Shown: positions 9,004 to 18,500 of the stretch, piece after piece | How the letters are laid out: the number at the start of each line of letters is the position of its first letter | Numbering within the stretch: position 1 is the first letter of the stretch | Assembly: GCF_014202115.1 (NCBI RefSeq) | Contig: NZ_JACHFW010000006.1 | Location: 106,267-170,266, forward strand | DNA from: Catenibacillus scindens | GTDB lineage: Bacteria > Bacillota > Clostridia > Lachnospirales > Lachnospiraceae | Reading direction: 5' to 3' | Length of the DNA: 64,000 nt | Notes under the pieces: generated by a model | The model's input: only the letters and a program-made list of their open reading frames with translations | The model's database searches: none | What the model was told of the DNA's origin: nothing | Position numbers and translations under genes: made by a program

Positions 9004-9798
9004 TTATATTTTGATATCAATGATCTTTCTTCCAATGACGTAAGCCAGAATAAAGATCCCGATACAGAAGATTTTAACAACGACTGTTACCGGCGTATTT
9101 TCTCCGGCCATTCCTGAACCCAGTCCTTTCAACATAACAACGATGATCACTGGCATAACCATCATAATATTCAGCTCATTTTGAGATCCGGCGACCATTG
9201 TCTCAATTTCCATCTCAACATCAATTTTATCGTTGATAATCTCACGGGTATCCGAAACAATCCGTTTCAAATCTCCGCCTCTCCGGTTGCAGATTTCAAA
9301 AACATTGGCAAAACTTAAAACATCATCCAGACTGCTCCGCTGGGCGAAGTCCAGAAGGAGGGATTCTATAGTCATGTTATTGGCAAGGCCGGTACAGATT
9401 GTCTGAACTTCCCGGACAATGTCCGCGCCTTCCCCATAAATAGACGCCATATCATTGAGGGCATTAGAAAAAGCATCCACCGTATTTGATCCCGCAGAAT
9501 AGGAAGACGCCAGCGATTCCAGCAGATCCCTGAACTGATTTCTCAGTTCATTCAGTTGTTTTTTCTGTCGGTATCTGCAGTAATATTTGGGAAGGATGAC
9601 CGCGCAGATCACACCTCCAATCAAAGAAAAAAACAGACTGTTAAAAAACGCGTACATCACCACAAAAGCGGCGGCAAAGCCAAGAAGTATGGCGATCATA
9701 TAATCCGTCCGGGTCATATGGTATACATGATAATCTTTGGCATTTCCCATAAGTCCTTTTTTTTCTACATATACTTCTTTCTTTTTCTTCTTAGCCAT
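9004..9798 (-). CDS. TadB-like type II secretion system F family protein
   Basis: A 264-residue protein with a Lys-rich start (MAKKKKKEVYVEKKG), two membrane segments near 32-70, the GspF-type domain (RDLLESLASSYSAGSNTVDA), and a C-terminal membrane region. It is shorter than proteobacterial TadB but normal for Clostridia. The start follows the TadA stop by two bases, so the two are translationally coupled. It is the partner of the TadC-like protein in the pilus membrane platform. Confidence 0.88.
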   Translation of the reverse strand: MAKKKKKEVYVEKKGLMGNAKDYHVYHMTRTDYMIAILLGFAAAFVVMYAFFNSLFFSLIGGVICAVILPKYYCRYRQKKQLNELRNQFRDLLESLASSYSAGSNTVDAFSNALNDMASIYGEGADIVREVQTICTGLANNMTIESLLLDFAQRSSLDDVLSFANVFEICNRRGGDLKRIVSDTREIINDKIDVEMEIETMVAGSQNELNIMMVMPVIIVVMLKGLGSGMAGENTPVTVVVKIFCIGIFILAYVIGRKIIDIKI

Positions 9799-9800
9799 GA

Positions 9801-11039
9801 CTAAATAACCTCATTAATCCCGGCAATCCTCAGTTTATGGTCATTGACCAGCGGATTTTTTGTCCGTACCAACTGCCCGGATATTTTTGTCAACGTTGTT
9901 TTTTCATCTTCAATAAACTGATATAACGGATTCAGCATGATCTGTCCATTTTCCATACCTGTAATTTCGCAGATCTCCATGGTACGCCTTGATTTATCCC
10001 GAAGCCGGGAAAGATGAATGATAATATCTACCGCGGAAGCGATCTGCTGACGTATGGCCTCCAGAGGAAGCCCCTGGGAGCCCTGCAAAACCATTGTCTC
10101 AAGGCGGCTTAGCATATCCCGTGTACTGTTGGCATGGCCTGTACTTAAAGAGCCATCATGTCCTGTATTCATAGCCTGGAGCATATCCAGCGCCTCGCTG
10201 CCTCTCACCTCTCCCACAATAATTCTCTCCGGACGCATTCTCAGAGATGTGCGGATCAGATCACGGATGGTTACAGCTCCGCTTCCAGAGGCATTGGCAT
10301 TTCTTGTCTCCATGCGGACCAGATTGTCAATGCCCTCAATTTGTAATTCCGCAGAATCTTCAATGGTAATAATACGTTCATCATGGGGTATAAAATAAGA
10401 GATAGCGTTTAAAAATGTCGTCTTTCCTGAGCCTGTACCTCCGGAAATAAAAATGTTATACTTTGCCCGGACAAATAATTCCAGTACATGAGCAGCCTCC
10501 GGGGTGATCGAACCATATTTTAACAACTGCTGTATTGTCATTGGCGTCTTTGAAAATTTCCGGATCGTTACAATGGCTCCGTTGAGCGAAATGGGAGGAA
10601 GTACTACGTTGACACGGGAGCCGTCAGGCAGACGTGTATCGACAATGGGATTTGCCTGGTTCACTTCACGTCCTGCCTGTCCTACAATCTTTTGTATAAT
10701 ATTTTCAAGCTGTTCTTCACTGTCAAAAGACTGCTCCAGTTTATGTAATGCTCCGGCTTTTTCAATAAAAATCTCATCTGGCCCATTGATCATAACCTCT
10801 GTGATATCGTCATCTTTTAAAATGGAATCAAGAATGCCAAGGCCGCGAATGGAACTGAAAACCCGGTCTTTTATTTCAACACGTTCATTGATGGTTAAAT
10901 ACTCGTCATGAAATATATCCCCGATCATCCGCTCAATGGCGTCTTCCAGCATATCGTCGGACATTTTGTGGAGGTCATATGTTTCAAACAAGCGTTTGCG
11001 CAAATCATTGGTCGTCTGCAGCAATTTTTCTTCGATCAT
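9801..11039 (-). CDS. TadA/CpaF family secretion ATPase
   Basis: A 412-residue AAA+ ATPase of the VirB11/CpaF type that powers pilus assembly at the cytoplasmic face. The N-terminal domain contains MINGPDEIFIEKAG. The catalytic domain has Walker A SGGTGSGKTT near residue 200, the Asp box (ITIEDSAELQI), Walker B-like RPERIIVGEVRG, and the His box STGHANSTRDML. I chose the second of two close ATGs because GGGGG is six bases before it, whereas the first ATG would overlap that site. It lies between the CpaE-like and TadB genes. It is the clearest marker of the locus. Confidence 0.93.
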   Translation of the reverse strand: MIEEKLLQTTNDLRKRLFETYDLHKMSDDMLEDAIERMIGDIFHDEYLTINERVEIKDRVFSSIRGLGILDSILKDDDITEVMINGPDEIFIEKAGALHKLEQSFDSEEQLENIIQKIVGQAGREVNQANPIVDTRLPDGSRVNVVLPPISLNGAIVTIRKFSKTPMTIQQLLKYGSITPEAAHVLELFVRAKYNIFISGGTGSGKTTFLNAISYFIPHDERIITIEDSAELQIEGIDNLVRMETRNANASGSGAVTIRDLIRTSLRMRPERIIVGEVRGSEALDMLQAMNTGHDGSLSTGHANSTRDMLSRLETMVLQGSQGLPLEAIRQQIASAVDIIIHLSRLRDKSRRTMEICEITGMENGQIMLNPLYQFIEDEKTTLTKISGQLVRTKNPLVNDHKLRIAGINEVI

Positions 11040-11053
11040 TTTCATCCCCCAGT

Positions 11054-12115
11054 CTATATCTGTTGGATTGCCTCTGTATTAGAAAGCTGATGAATAAGTT
11101 CCTTCTCCTTCATCCCTTCAAAGCGATGAATGCCGCCGATAACAGCCACCGGCGCCTGATCAAGCTGCGTCCCGGTTTTGGAACTGTATCGGTTATACAG
11201 CAATCTCACCTTTCCAAGGAGATTCACTTTTTCCCTCTGTTCAATGACCCGGACAGCTTCACAAAATCGCTGAAATTTTCCGTTCCCTGTACTGCTTCCA
11301 TCTGAAAGATATACGATAGAATCCGCATATTCCCTCATAAGGAATAATATACGTTTTGTCACGTCACCTGAAAGATCGAGAACCACAACGTCGTACTTAT
11401 TCATCCCTGACAGTTCCCGCAAAAGTTCTCCCAACTCAGAATCCCGAAGCTCAAACATATCATAGGCATTAGCGCAGGAATCAAAAAAGACTACGCCAGA
11501 GGGATCTTCTCTTGATACACTCTCGATTTTTAATGACAGATTACTTTTTTTACTTTTCAACGCGTAAATAATATCAGAAAAACTTAACGCTCCATCTCCG
11601 GAAAAATATAATCCGGTATTTCCTAATTTTTCCAGATTTAAATAAAAGACTCTTTTCTTTTCAGCGGCACATCTCAACGCATATGCCGCGGCCGCGGACG
11701 AGGTTCCGCACCCGCCCTGGCAGGAGGTGAACAATACGATCCTCGTCTGAATATTTCCGATCTCACGCAATTTAATATTGGAAGAATTTTCAGCAAACAG
11801 GTCCAGAATCCTTTTATACAGAATGTCTACCTTCTGGTATTTGCAAATTGCAGGTATTCCGTTAATTTCTTCCGCGTTGGGAACTCTGCTGAGATATCCG
11901 ATCATTGTATTTTCCGGAATACGGTCTTTTGATAATTTTACAGACGAATCCGCCAACACGATATCCACATAGGATCTTTCCAGACTTTCATAAAGTTTTT
12001 CTTCATTGGTAAACAGAGACAAAACCATGTCATCGGGATACTTCTGCTGAAATGACTTTACCAGGCGATTGACAAATACGGTATCCGAATCCAAAATTGC
12101 TATCTTCAGTTTCAT
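11054..12115 (-). CDS. CpaE/TadZ-like P-loop protein with atypical receiver domain
   Basis: A 353-residue protein. Residues 1-115 resemble a receiver-like fold (KLKIAILDSDTVFVNRLVKS), followed by a MinD/ParA-type domain starting at TRIVLFTSCQGGCGTSSAAA. The nucleotide loop is degenerate: GGCGTSS replaces the KGGxGK(T/S) deviant Walker motif and lacks both lysines, as in several CpaE/TadZ proteins. The usual role is polar localisation of the Tad machine. ATG 12115 is preferred over a GTG six bases earlier, which lies too close to GAGGG. It is the first gene of the pilus operon, about 50 bases from a good promoter. Confidence 0.85.
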   Translation of the reverse strand: MKLKIAILDSDTVFVNRLVKSFQQKYPDDMVLSLFTNEEKLYESLERSYVDIVLADSSVKLSKDRIPENTMIGYLSRVPNAEEINGIPAICKYQKVDILYKRILDLFAENSSNIKLREIGNIQTRIVLFTSCQGGCGTSSAAAAYALRCAAEKKRVFYLNLEKLGNTGLYFSGDGALSFSDIIYALKSKKSNLSLKIESVSREDPSGVVFFDSCANAYDMFELRDSELGELLRELSGMNKYDVVVLDLSGDVTKRILFLMREYADSIVYLSDGSSTGNGKFQRFCEAVRVIEQREKVNLLGKVRLLYNRYSSKTGTQLDQAPVAVIGGIHRFEGMKEKELIHQLSNTEAIQQI

Positions 12116-12167
12116 GCTCACTCATCCCTCATATTTTATGTTCTGTTTAATACGTTTTATCGTTAAT

Positions 12168-12196
12168 ATTATACGCTTTAATGTACTAATTTGCAA
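12168..12196 (-). promoter_or_regulatory. Sigma-A type promoter for the Tad pilus operon
   Basis: Read on the minus strand, TTGCAA and TATAAT are separated by exactly 17 bases and point into the CpaE-like gene. The same AT-rich intergenic region must hold the promoter of the divergent XRE gene. Two similar ATACGTTTTA/ATACGCTTTA words nearby could be regulator sites. Confidence 0.75.
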
Positions 12197-12262
12197 TATT
12201 ATTTTTAAGTATAATTAACGTCATACATAGCACACTGTTTAGACATGGAGGTGAGATTTGCT

Positions 12263-12571
12263 ATGGATATATTAGAAAAAATCACTCAACTTAGGCTGGA
12301 ACGCAATTGGACAGAATATCAGCTCGCGGAAAAATCCGGTCTCACACAATCAACGATCTCATCCTGGTATCGTAAAAATATGCTTCCCTCTATTCCGTCA
12401 CTGGCCAAAATATGCAATGCCTTCGGCATTACCCTTTCCCAGTTTTTTGTGGAAAACGATGAAGAGAATGTAGTGCTGATCAATGACCGGCAGCGAAGGC
12501 TTTTATACTATGCCGCAAAATTAGAGGAAAAACAGTACACAGCGCTTATCAACTTTTTAGAAACCCTATAA
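12263..12571 (+). CDS. XRE-family HTH transcriptional regulator
   Basis: A 102-residue cytoplasmic DNA-binding protein. Residues 1-60 are a helix-turn-helix (NWTEYQLAEKSGLTQSTISS), followed by a short helical tail with no recognised ligand domain. The ATG at 12263 is preceded by GGAGGTGAG; an ATG 18 bases earlier overlaps that site and is rejected. The gene is divergent from the Tad operon and convergent with the kinase gene, whose stop is three bases away. It is a reasonable candidate to control the Tad operon, but this is inference from position. No phage genes are nearby. Confidence 0.9.
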   Translation: MDILEKITQLRLERNWTEYQLAEKSGLTQSTISSWYRKNMLPSIPSLAKICNAFGITLSQFFVENDEENVVLINDRQRRLLYYAAKLEEKQYTALINFLETL

Positions 12572-12574
12572 ATT

Positions 12575-15466
12575 CTATCCAATCCCCGATATCTGACTGC
12601 GGCCAGATTCAATCAGATCGTCAATATTGTAAATATGGGTATGGCGAATATTTCCCGTCGGATAGTCAAAATATAATTTCATACCGACAATATCTGTTAA
12701 ATAGGGCAGATGAGCTAAAACTTCACACTTTTCATTCATCATCTGCCCGTAACAGTATCCGTCAGCCGTCACATACTGGGCGATAATGTAATTTTCTGCC
12801 TGTGTAATATATGTAAGATATGCGTCCTCCTCCAGTTCTCCCACCTTTTTCCCGGATTCAATATCATAGACAGTAACAGCGCCATGAAGAGGTGATTCAA
12901 ATCTCAGTTTATCTGTGGAAAAGATTTCATACATTTCTTCATCCGGAGCTTCGCCCTGCTCCTGTCGGATCAGTATTCCATCTTCTGCATTATATACATG
13001 TTTTGTCCCGTCATAATACAGCACTTCCAATACAGAATTCTCCCCATCCCGGATATATTGCTGGTCATATACCTGCTGAGGATCAGGTATCACGACTTCC
13101 TGTATAAGATCGCCTTGTGCGCTGTATATACGAAACTGATCATAGGAAAACAGCATTACAGTTTTTCCATCTCCACTTATCCTGGCTTCATCATGTTCAT
13201 AGGAAGGATCGTAGGTAAGTACTTCTGCTTCCGGATGATTTTCATATTTCATTATCCGTATATAAGGAGCATCCATACTCCCGATTAACGCGGCGTTTCC
13301 CGAAATCTGAAGAAAATCATTTTGCTGTATCTGATCAAACCGGGTGACGATTGTCCCATTATTAAAATAAGAAATCCCTTCATCTGAGGCAATAACGGTG
13401 TAATCACCGGACACGTCAAATCCTGTTATATTTTCTGTGGTTGTAACTCTGGGCGTTTGATCTCCTGTCACCGGATCTATCTGTACAAGAATATTTTCCG
13501 TCTGCACATAAATTCCATTTTCATCAGTCAGAACACTGAATGCTTTCTCCGATTCAAAGCCCCCTGTCTGTGTCATTGTATCCACATCAATGACCGCAAA
13601 GACAGAACGTTCCGGAGATGATGCGGAAAAGGCAAAGTAATTGTTATAAAAACCACCCTCAAAATGGTTAAATCCCGACTCTGAACCCAGAAGTGTGGTC
13701 ACATTGTCATTATTTTTAAGATCATAAATCTCCAATGATCCATCTTCAAAACTCACCGCAAGAAGGCTGCCGTCCCCGTTTAATTCCAGCAGGTTATTTT
13801 GGGGATTGGCAAAATTATCATTGACCGCTATCTGCTGAGACTTCCCGCTGAAATCTACAGTGTCTGCAATTTCCCCGCTGGAAACATTATAAATATTGGC
13901 GTAGCTTTGTTCTTTATATACCGAAACCACGGACTGGAGATCCCCGGAAACATCCAGAGCGGTTGCTTCCTCCCCCGACCACACAGCCTGCTTTTCATTT
14001 ATGTCATAACATTGGAGTCCATTTGCCCCCGCATATATTATGGTATGATCATCTGAAAACTCTGCTTCTGCTAAAGCGGAGTCCCCTGCAGGCAGCTCTG
14101 ATAATACACCAGCAGAATCTATATCAAAAATAACCAGCTTCTGCTGGCATACAGCAGCGCCAGTTTTTCCATCCGGTGAAATTTCCAGAAAAAAGGGCGC
14201 CGATGGCAGGGCCAGTGTCTGATCAGTTTTATAACCATCGGACAGATCATAAACTCCCACAGCTTTGGTCAGCGCAGCCTGAGCTTCGGGAACGGTCTGA
14301 GGGGTAAAGATGTTCCTATGTTCAGGAAATGCCTGCATGGCATAATCTATAGCCAGTTGTGTATCTCCCTGTAAAAAAGCGTTCTCCGAATACTCAGCCA
14401 GCCTAAGCCACCGCTCCGTTGTCTGCATTCTCTTCAGCCCGATAAAGGATACGCCCAGTCCTGCCAGAAATAATAGCGGAAAACAAATATATGCCCCGAT
14501 CCGCCGCTTTTTCCATCTGCGCATCCGAATGTCATTTTCATGCAAATGGGTCAGCGCGTTTAACATTTCATCGGCTGTCTGATACCGCAGATCCGGATTA
14601 GGTTCCATTGCCTTTGTAATAATCCGGACGATCTGCGGGCTAAACTCTTTGTCAGAAAGTTTAATGACTTTTCTGGCGTCTTTAGAGGGTCTCTTCCCGC
14701 TTAACAAATGATATAAAGTGGCTCCAACGCTGTAAATATCCGAGCGCACGTCAGGTACAATGATTTTTTTCTTTACAGTTTTCTCTGATGTTGTACCCAG
14801 AGTCACCGTTGATTTTTCTCCGGCCGGCACGGTACTGGAAACTCCCTGCCTAACCGTCCTTGTCTCGTCCCCGCCTTCCAATACAGCTCCATAATCTACC
14901 GTCGTACTTTCAACAGAAAAATCCAGTCCATAATGTTCCGGCGAAGCATATCCCGCGCTGCACCCGATCACTGTCTCCTCTCCGATGGCAAGTGTAATAT
15001 TAAAATCAATAAGACAAATATCACCAGACGGCGTTCTCATGAGATTGGCCGGTTTTATATCGCTATGTACATATCCTCTCGGCGGCGAACCATGGGTGGG
15101 ACTGTGAAGATAGCACAATGCTTCCAAAAGTTCGCGTCCCCACCAAATCACCTGCGGCTGAGAAAATCTCTCGCCCCGCTTCAATGGCCTGTCCAGACTT
15201 TCGCCTTCAATATAATCCATGACTGTGTAGACAGTTTCATTTTCCACGAAAAAATCATACACCTGAGGGATATAGGGATGATGCAGTTCTTTTAAAACAT
15301 CCACTTCCCGACGCAAAAGATCCGGCCGGGTTGTCAGTTTACGCTTATCCGCTTTTAAAATCACTTTCTTTCCAAGGCGCAGATGATTGGCCAGAAAAAC
15401 ATTTCCCCCGCCTCCGGAACCGATCTTTCCAATAATCTCATAGGTCGAATTAATAATCTCTGACAT
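12575..15466 (-). CDS. Transmembrane Ser/Thr protein kinase with C-terminal beta-propeller
   Basis: A 963-residue Hanks-type kinase. The glycine loop is at 14-24 (GKIGSGGGGNV), the ATP lysine is K38, the catalytic loop is HSDIKPAN at 134-141, and DFN at 154-156 replaces DFG. Between SPE (175-177) and DIYS there is a Ser/Thr-rich insertion of about 60 residues. One transmembrane helix (about 324-344) leads to a Thr/Ser-rich outer region of some 600 residues made of WD40/PQQ-like repeats (FFLEISPDGKTGAAVC, LELNGDGSLLAVSFEDGS). PASTA repeats, usual in Firmicute kinases, are absent. The start follows GAGGAAGTAAAA; an upstream in-frame extension would cross hairpins and has no ribosome site. It lies downstream of three surface-protein genes, its possible partners. 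Confidence 0.92.
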   Translation of the reverse strand: MSEIINSTYEIIGKIGSGGGGNVFLANHLRLGKKVILKADKRKLTTRPDLLRREVDVLKELHHPYIPQVYDFFVENETVYTVMDYIEGESLDRPLKRGERFSQPQVIWWGRELLEALCYLHSPTHGSPPRGYVHSDIKPANLMRTPSGDICLIDFNITLAIGEETVIGCSAGYASPEHYGLDFSVESTTVDYGAVLEGGDETRTVRQGVSSTVPAGEKSTVTLGTTSEKTVKKKIIVPDVRSDIYSVGATLYHLLSGKRPSKDARKVIKLSDKEFSPQIVRIITKAMEPNPDLRYQTADEMLNALTHLHENDIRMRRWKKRRIGAYICFPLLFLAGLGVSFIGLKRMQTTERWLRLAEYSENAFLQGDTQLAIDYAMQAFPEHRNIFTPQTVPEAQAALTKAVGVYDLSDGYKTDQTLALPSAPFFLEISPDGKTGAAVCQQKLVIFDIDSAGVLSELPAGDSALAEAEFSDDHTIIYAGANGLQCYDINEKQAVWSGEEATALDVSGDLQSVVSVYKEQSYANIYNVSSGEIADTVDFSGKSQQIAVNDNFANPQNNLLELNGDGSLLAVSFEDGSLEIYDLKNNDNVTTLLGSESGFNHFEGGFYNNYFAFSASSPERSVFAVIDVDTMTQTGGFESEKAFSVLTDENGIYVQTENILVQIDPVTGDQTPRVTTTENITGFDVSGDYTVIASDEGISYFNNGTIVTRFDQIQQNDFLQISGNAALIGSMDAPYIRIMKYENHPEAEVLTYDPSYEHDEARISGDGKTVMLFSYDQFRIYSAQGDLIQEVVIPDPQQVYDQQYIRDGENSVLEVLYYDGTKHVYNAEDGILIRQEQGEAPDEEMYEIFSTDKLRFESPLHGAVTVYDIESGKKVGELEEDAYLTYITQAENYIIAQYVTADGYCYGQMMNEKCEVLAHLPYLTDIVGMKLYFDYPTGNIRHTHIYNIDDLIESGRSQISGIG

Positions 15467-15483
15467 TTTTACTTCCTCATATT

Positions 15484-15580
15484 CAAGACCCGCTCGCGGG
15501 TCTTGGCGCGGGATTCTTCCCACATCTGATAAAATAATTCTCCAGATTACAGAGATGAGGCGGCACACCGTACCGCCTCA
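15484..15580 (-). terminator. Two hairpins between the surface-protein gene and the kinase gene
   Basis: Two stems occupy the 125-base gap: TGAGGCGGCAC with its near-complement (15556-15580, 11 bp, three-base loop), and CAAGACCCGC with its exact complement (15484-15505, 10 bp, two-base loop), ending 18 bases before the kinase start. Neither is followed by a long T-run on the minus strand. They may attenuate or stabilise rather than fully end transcription. Confidence 0.55.
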
Positions 15581-15591
15581 TACTAACCTCT

Positions 15592-18500
15592 TTACCTTCT
15601 ATATCTGCGTTTTTTGGTAATATATACGCAGCATCCCAAAACAGCAAAACCTGATACAAGACATATACCAATCCATAACATTGGCATCATCGCATCCCCA
15701 GTCCTGGCAACAGACGCCGTCGCATTTAAAAATACTAACTGTCCATCCTCCAACCTGACTTTTAATGTCACATCAGAACCGCCTGCCGCAGTGATTATTG
15801 TTCCACTAATAGAGACGCTATTGCCAGAACGCAGTTCAAAATCTTTGGACGCCAATGTATTGCTGTCTCCATCTTTTACAATCAGAGTATGGCCGCCAAA
15901 CTCCACTTTGCTAAATACAGCATTTCCATGAGAATCTGTCCGCGTACTCTGCGGCTGAGAATGAACTTCGACAATATAATCTTCCAATGGAACATTTTCC
16001 TCATCTACAAGTTCCACATTAAAGGAAACATACCGGGCAGAATTGGCAGAATCACTTTGCCCGCTGCTATTGTAGGATTCAGAACCGCTCTCACCAGCAT
16101 TAGCATTCGTATTCGTGTTTGCGCTAGTATTCGCGTTTGCGTCACCATCCGAATTTCCTGTTGAACCGTTTGCCTGGGTGTCATCAACATCCTGATTTTC
16201 ATCGCCTGAGGGGCGCTGATCTGTATTCGGAGCCGATGTTGAAGAGGTATCCGTTTCATCTGGATTTACTGACGGCCGTTGATTTTCCGTGTCTGCAGGT
16301 CTCTGTGTCTCATCCTGTGCCGGAGTAGTATCCGTTGATGGGGTTGTTGTTTCCGTCGGCCTTTGGGTTTCATCCTGTACAGGCGGTCTGTCTGTGGACG
16401 GCGTGGTGGTTTCTGCAGGCCTCTGTGTCTCGTCTGTAGATGGCTGACCGCCTGTAGACGGTTCCTGCTGAATATCCAGCCGGAAATTCTGCGCAGTTCT
16501 TCTGAGTTCATTATTGGAATCTCCATCCACACGGAATTCTGCCGCTATAGTATTGCTGCCGTCTGAATTTGCCTTATCCTCAAAAATCTGACTCTGGATC
16601 GTAATACGGGTGCTTCCCGCTTCCTTCGTATAATCCTGGCCCTCAATTAATTTTTCACCGTTAAGCCAAAGGTCTACAAATTCATCAAATTCACCATTGG
16701 AGACAAACATCTGATCTCCGGTTTCTGTAAGGACAAAGTCGTAATTACCGTCTACATCCTCGCCAATGGGATCAAGAATCTGATATTGGTCATCTGTGGC
16801 ATTGTAAACATTTTCATTGCTGTTATCTTGAACAGTTAATGTAAATTCAATGGTCGATGACTCAAAATCATAGGTATCACTGGTAAACTCCGCTGTCACA
16901 GACAGAGGGAACTCTCCGGTTTCTCTCGGAACCCCATAGATTTCCCCAGTAGATTCGATAAATTCTACGCCTTCCGGCAATTCACCTTCCATTGTAAAAG
17001 TTACGTCTGTCCAATCATACATATTATTTGTGGAAATCATATATGAATATGGAACGAACTTAACCGCGTCTTCCACAGATGATGTGATGATTTCAGGATT
17101 CATGGCCCGGCCTGATAACTGAATAGTTACAGGTTCCTGTCCGTCAGCATATATTGTGATCGTCCCCTCAATTTCCCCTTCTCCATCAGGAAGCAGTCGG
17201 ATTTTTGCGATATTGGGCAATTCACCATATTCTGTCGTCACTGCCGTCGTATCAAAAGGCGCCAGAGTATCATTTCCCTCTCCGCCAATCGTCCAGTAAT
17301 CATCTAACTTCACATGGGTTGCATTAAGCTCTACCCTCAGCCCGGTCAGAGGTTCACTGCCCATATTAGCGATGAAGATATCATGCTTGTATTCAAAATA
17401 TTCGTCCAGGAAAACAGACCTTACGCCGTTATCTCCTTTGGGATCGGTCACATAAAGTTTGGGGCCTGAACTTCTTTTAATAAAGGATACGTTGTAGTTT
17501 TTAGTATGCAAGCCATTTTCGTCTTCGATAGTTACATGGAAAGTTACTGTTGTTTCATCTGTAGGGCAGGGAATGGCCTCTCCGATATTATAAGTCTGAC
17601 CATCATTAATATGTATTGATGTAACTTTGACATTTTCTGAATCGGCCATATCAAATGTTGGGACAATGGCTGATATATCCTCTTTTTCATTCTCAGTATA
17701 AATAAAAATAGTCTGGTATCCATAACCATACATGGTATCCATGTTTATCTCTTTACCATTTTCCACAACATATGTATCCAGCGTCCCCCCATCTGGAGTC
17801 GACGCACCGGTTACACGAAACCATGGATCCTGCGCACCTACAATGGGGGCATCTGTATAATCCATCCATACATCATTATATTCCTTTGTTCTTATCGTAA
17901 ATTGATAAACATCGCTTAATCCAAATACGGAATCATCAAAGAAAATTGTAAAATCAACGCCATTGCTATAATCTTTTTCATATCCTGCCGCTTCATCTCC
18001 CAATAATAAATCTTTGATATCCGGTAAATTTGAGGCTTCCGCCAAAGAATTATAGTGTCCTTCTACAACTTTAGTAATATGCTCATTAACATTTCCCGCA
18101 GTTCCGCTTATGGCATTTAATGCAAAACGATATTCCCTATTCGCTGAAAATCCCTGTTGCAAAACATATTCATAAATATCTACATTTTCATTTGTTTCTG
18201 CTGAGAAGCTCACATTTGTTTGATAAACAATACTTGTTTTGTTTGAATCTTGAAGATCAAAAATATCTCCTTCCAAACTGGATGTCTGACCGCCAAATAA
18301 AAATTCAACAACCGTAGCATCTAACTGTATTCCATTAATGTAATAAAGAAAAATAAAAACTTCACCGGCTCCTGAATCTGTTGTTCGATCTATTTTATAG
18401 CCAGAATTAGCCACAGACATATCCTGATTTAATATCTTGTCTGTAATCGTCGGGTAAATCTCATGTCCACTTTGTGAATTTTGTAAATATTCATCTAATT

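Noticed and set aside
12263..12571. A prophage repressor
   Set aside because: The XRE protein is isolated, with no integrase, capsid or attachment-site signs around it.
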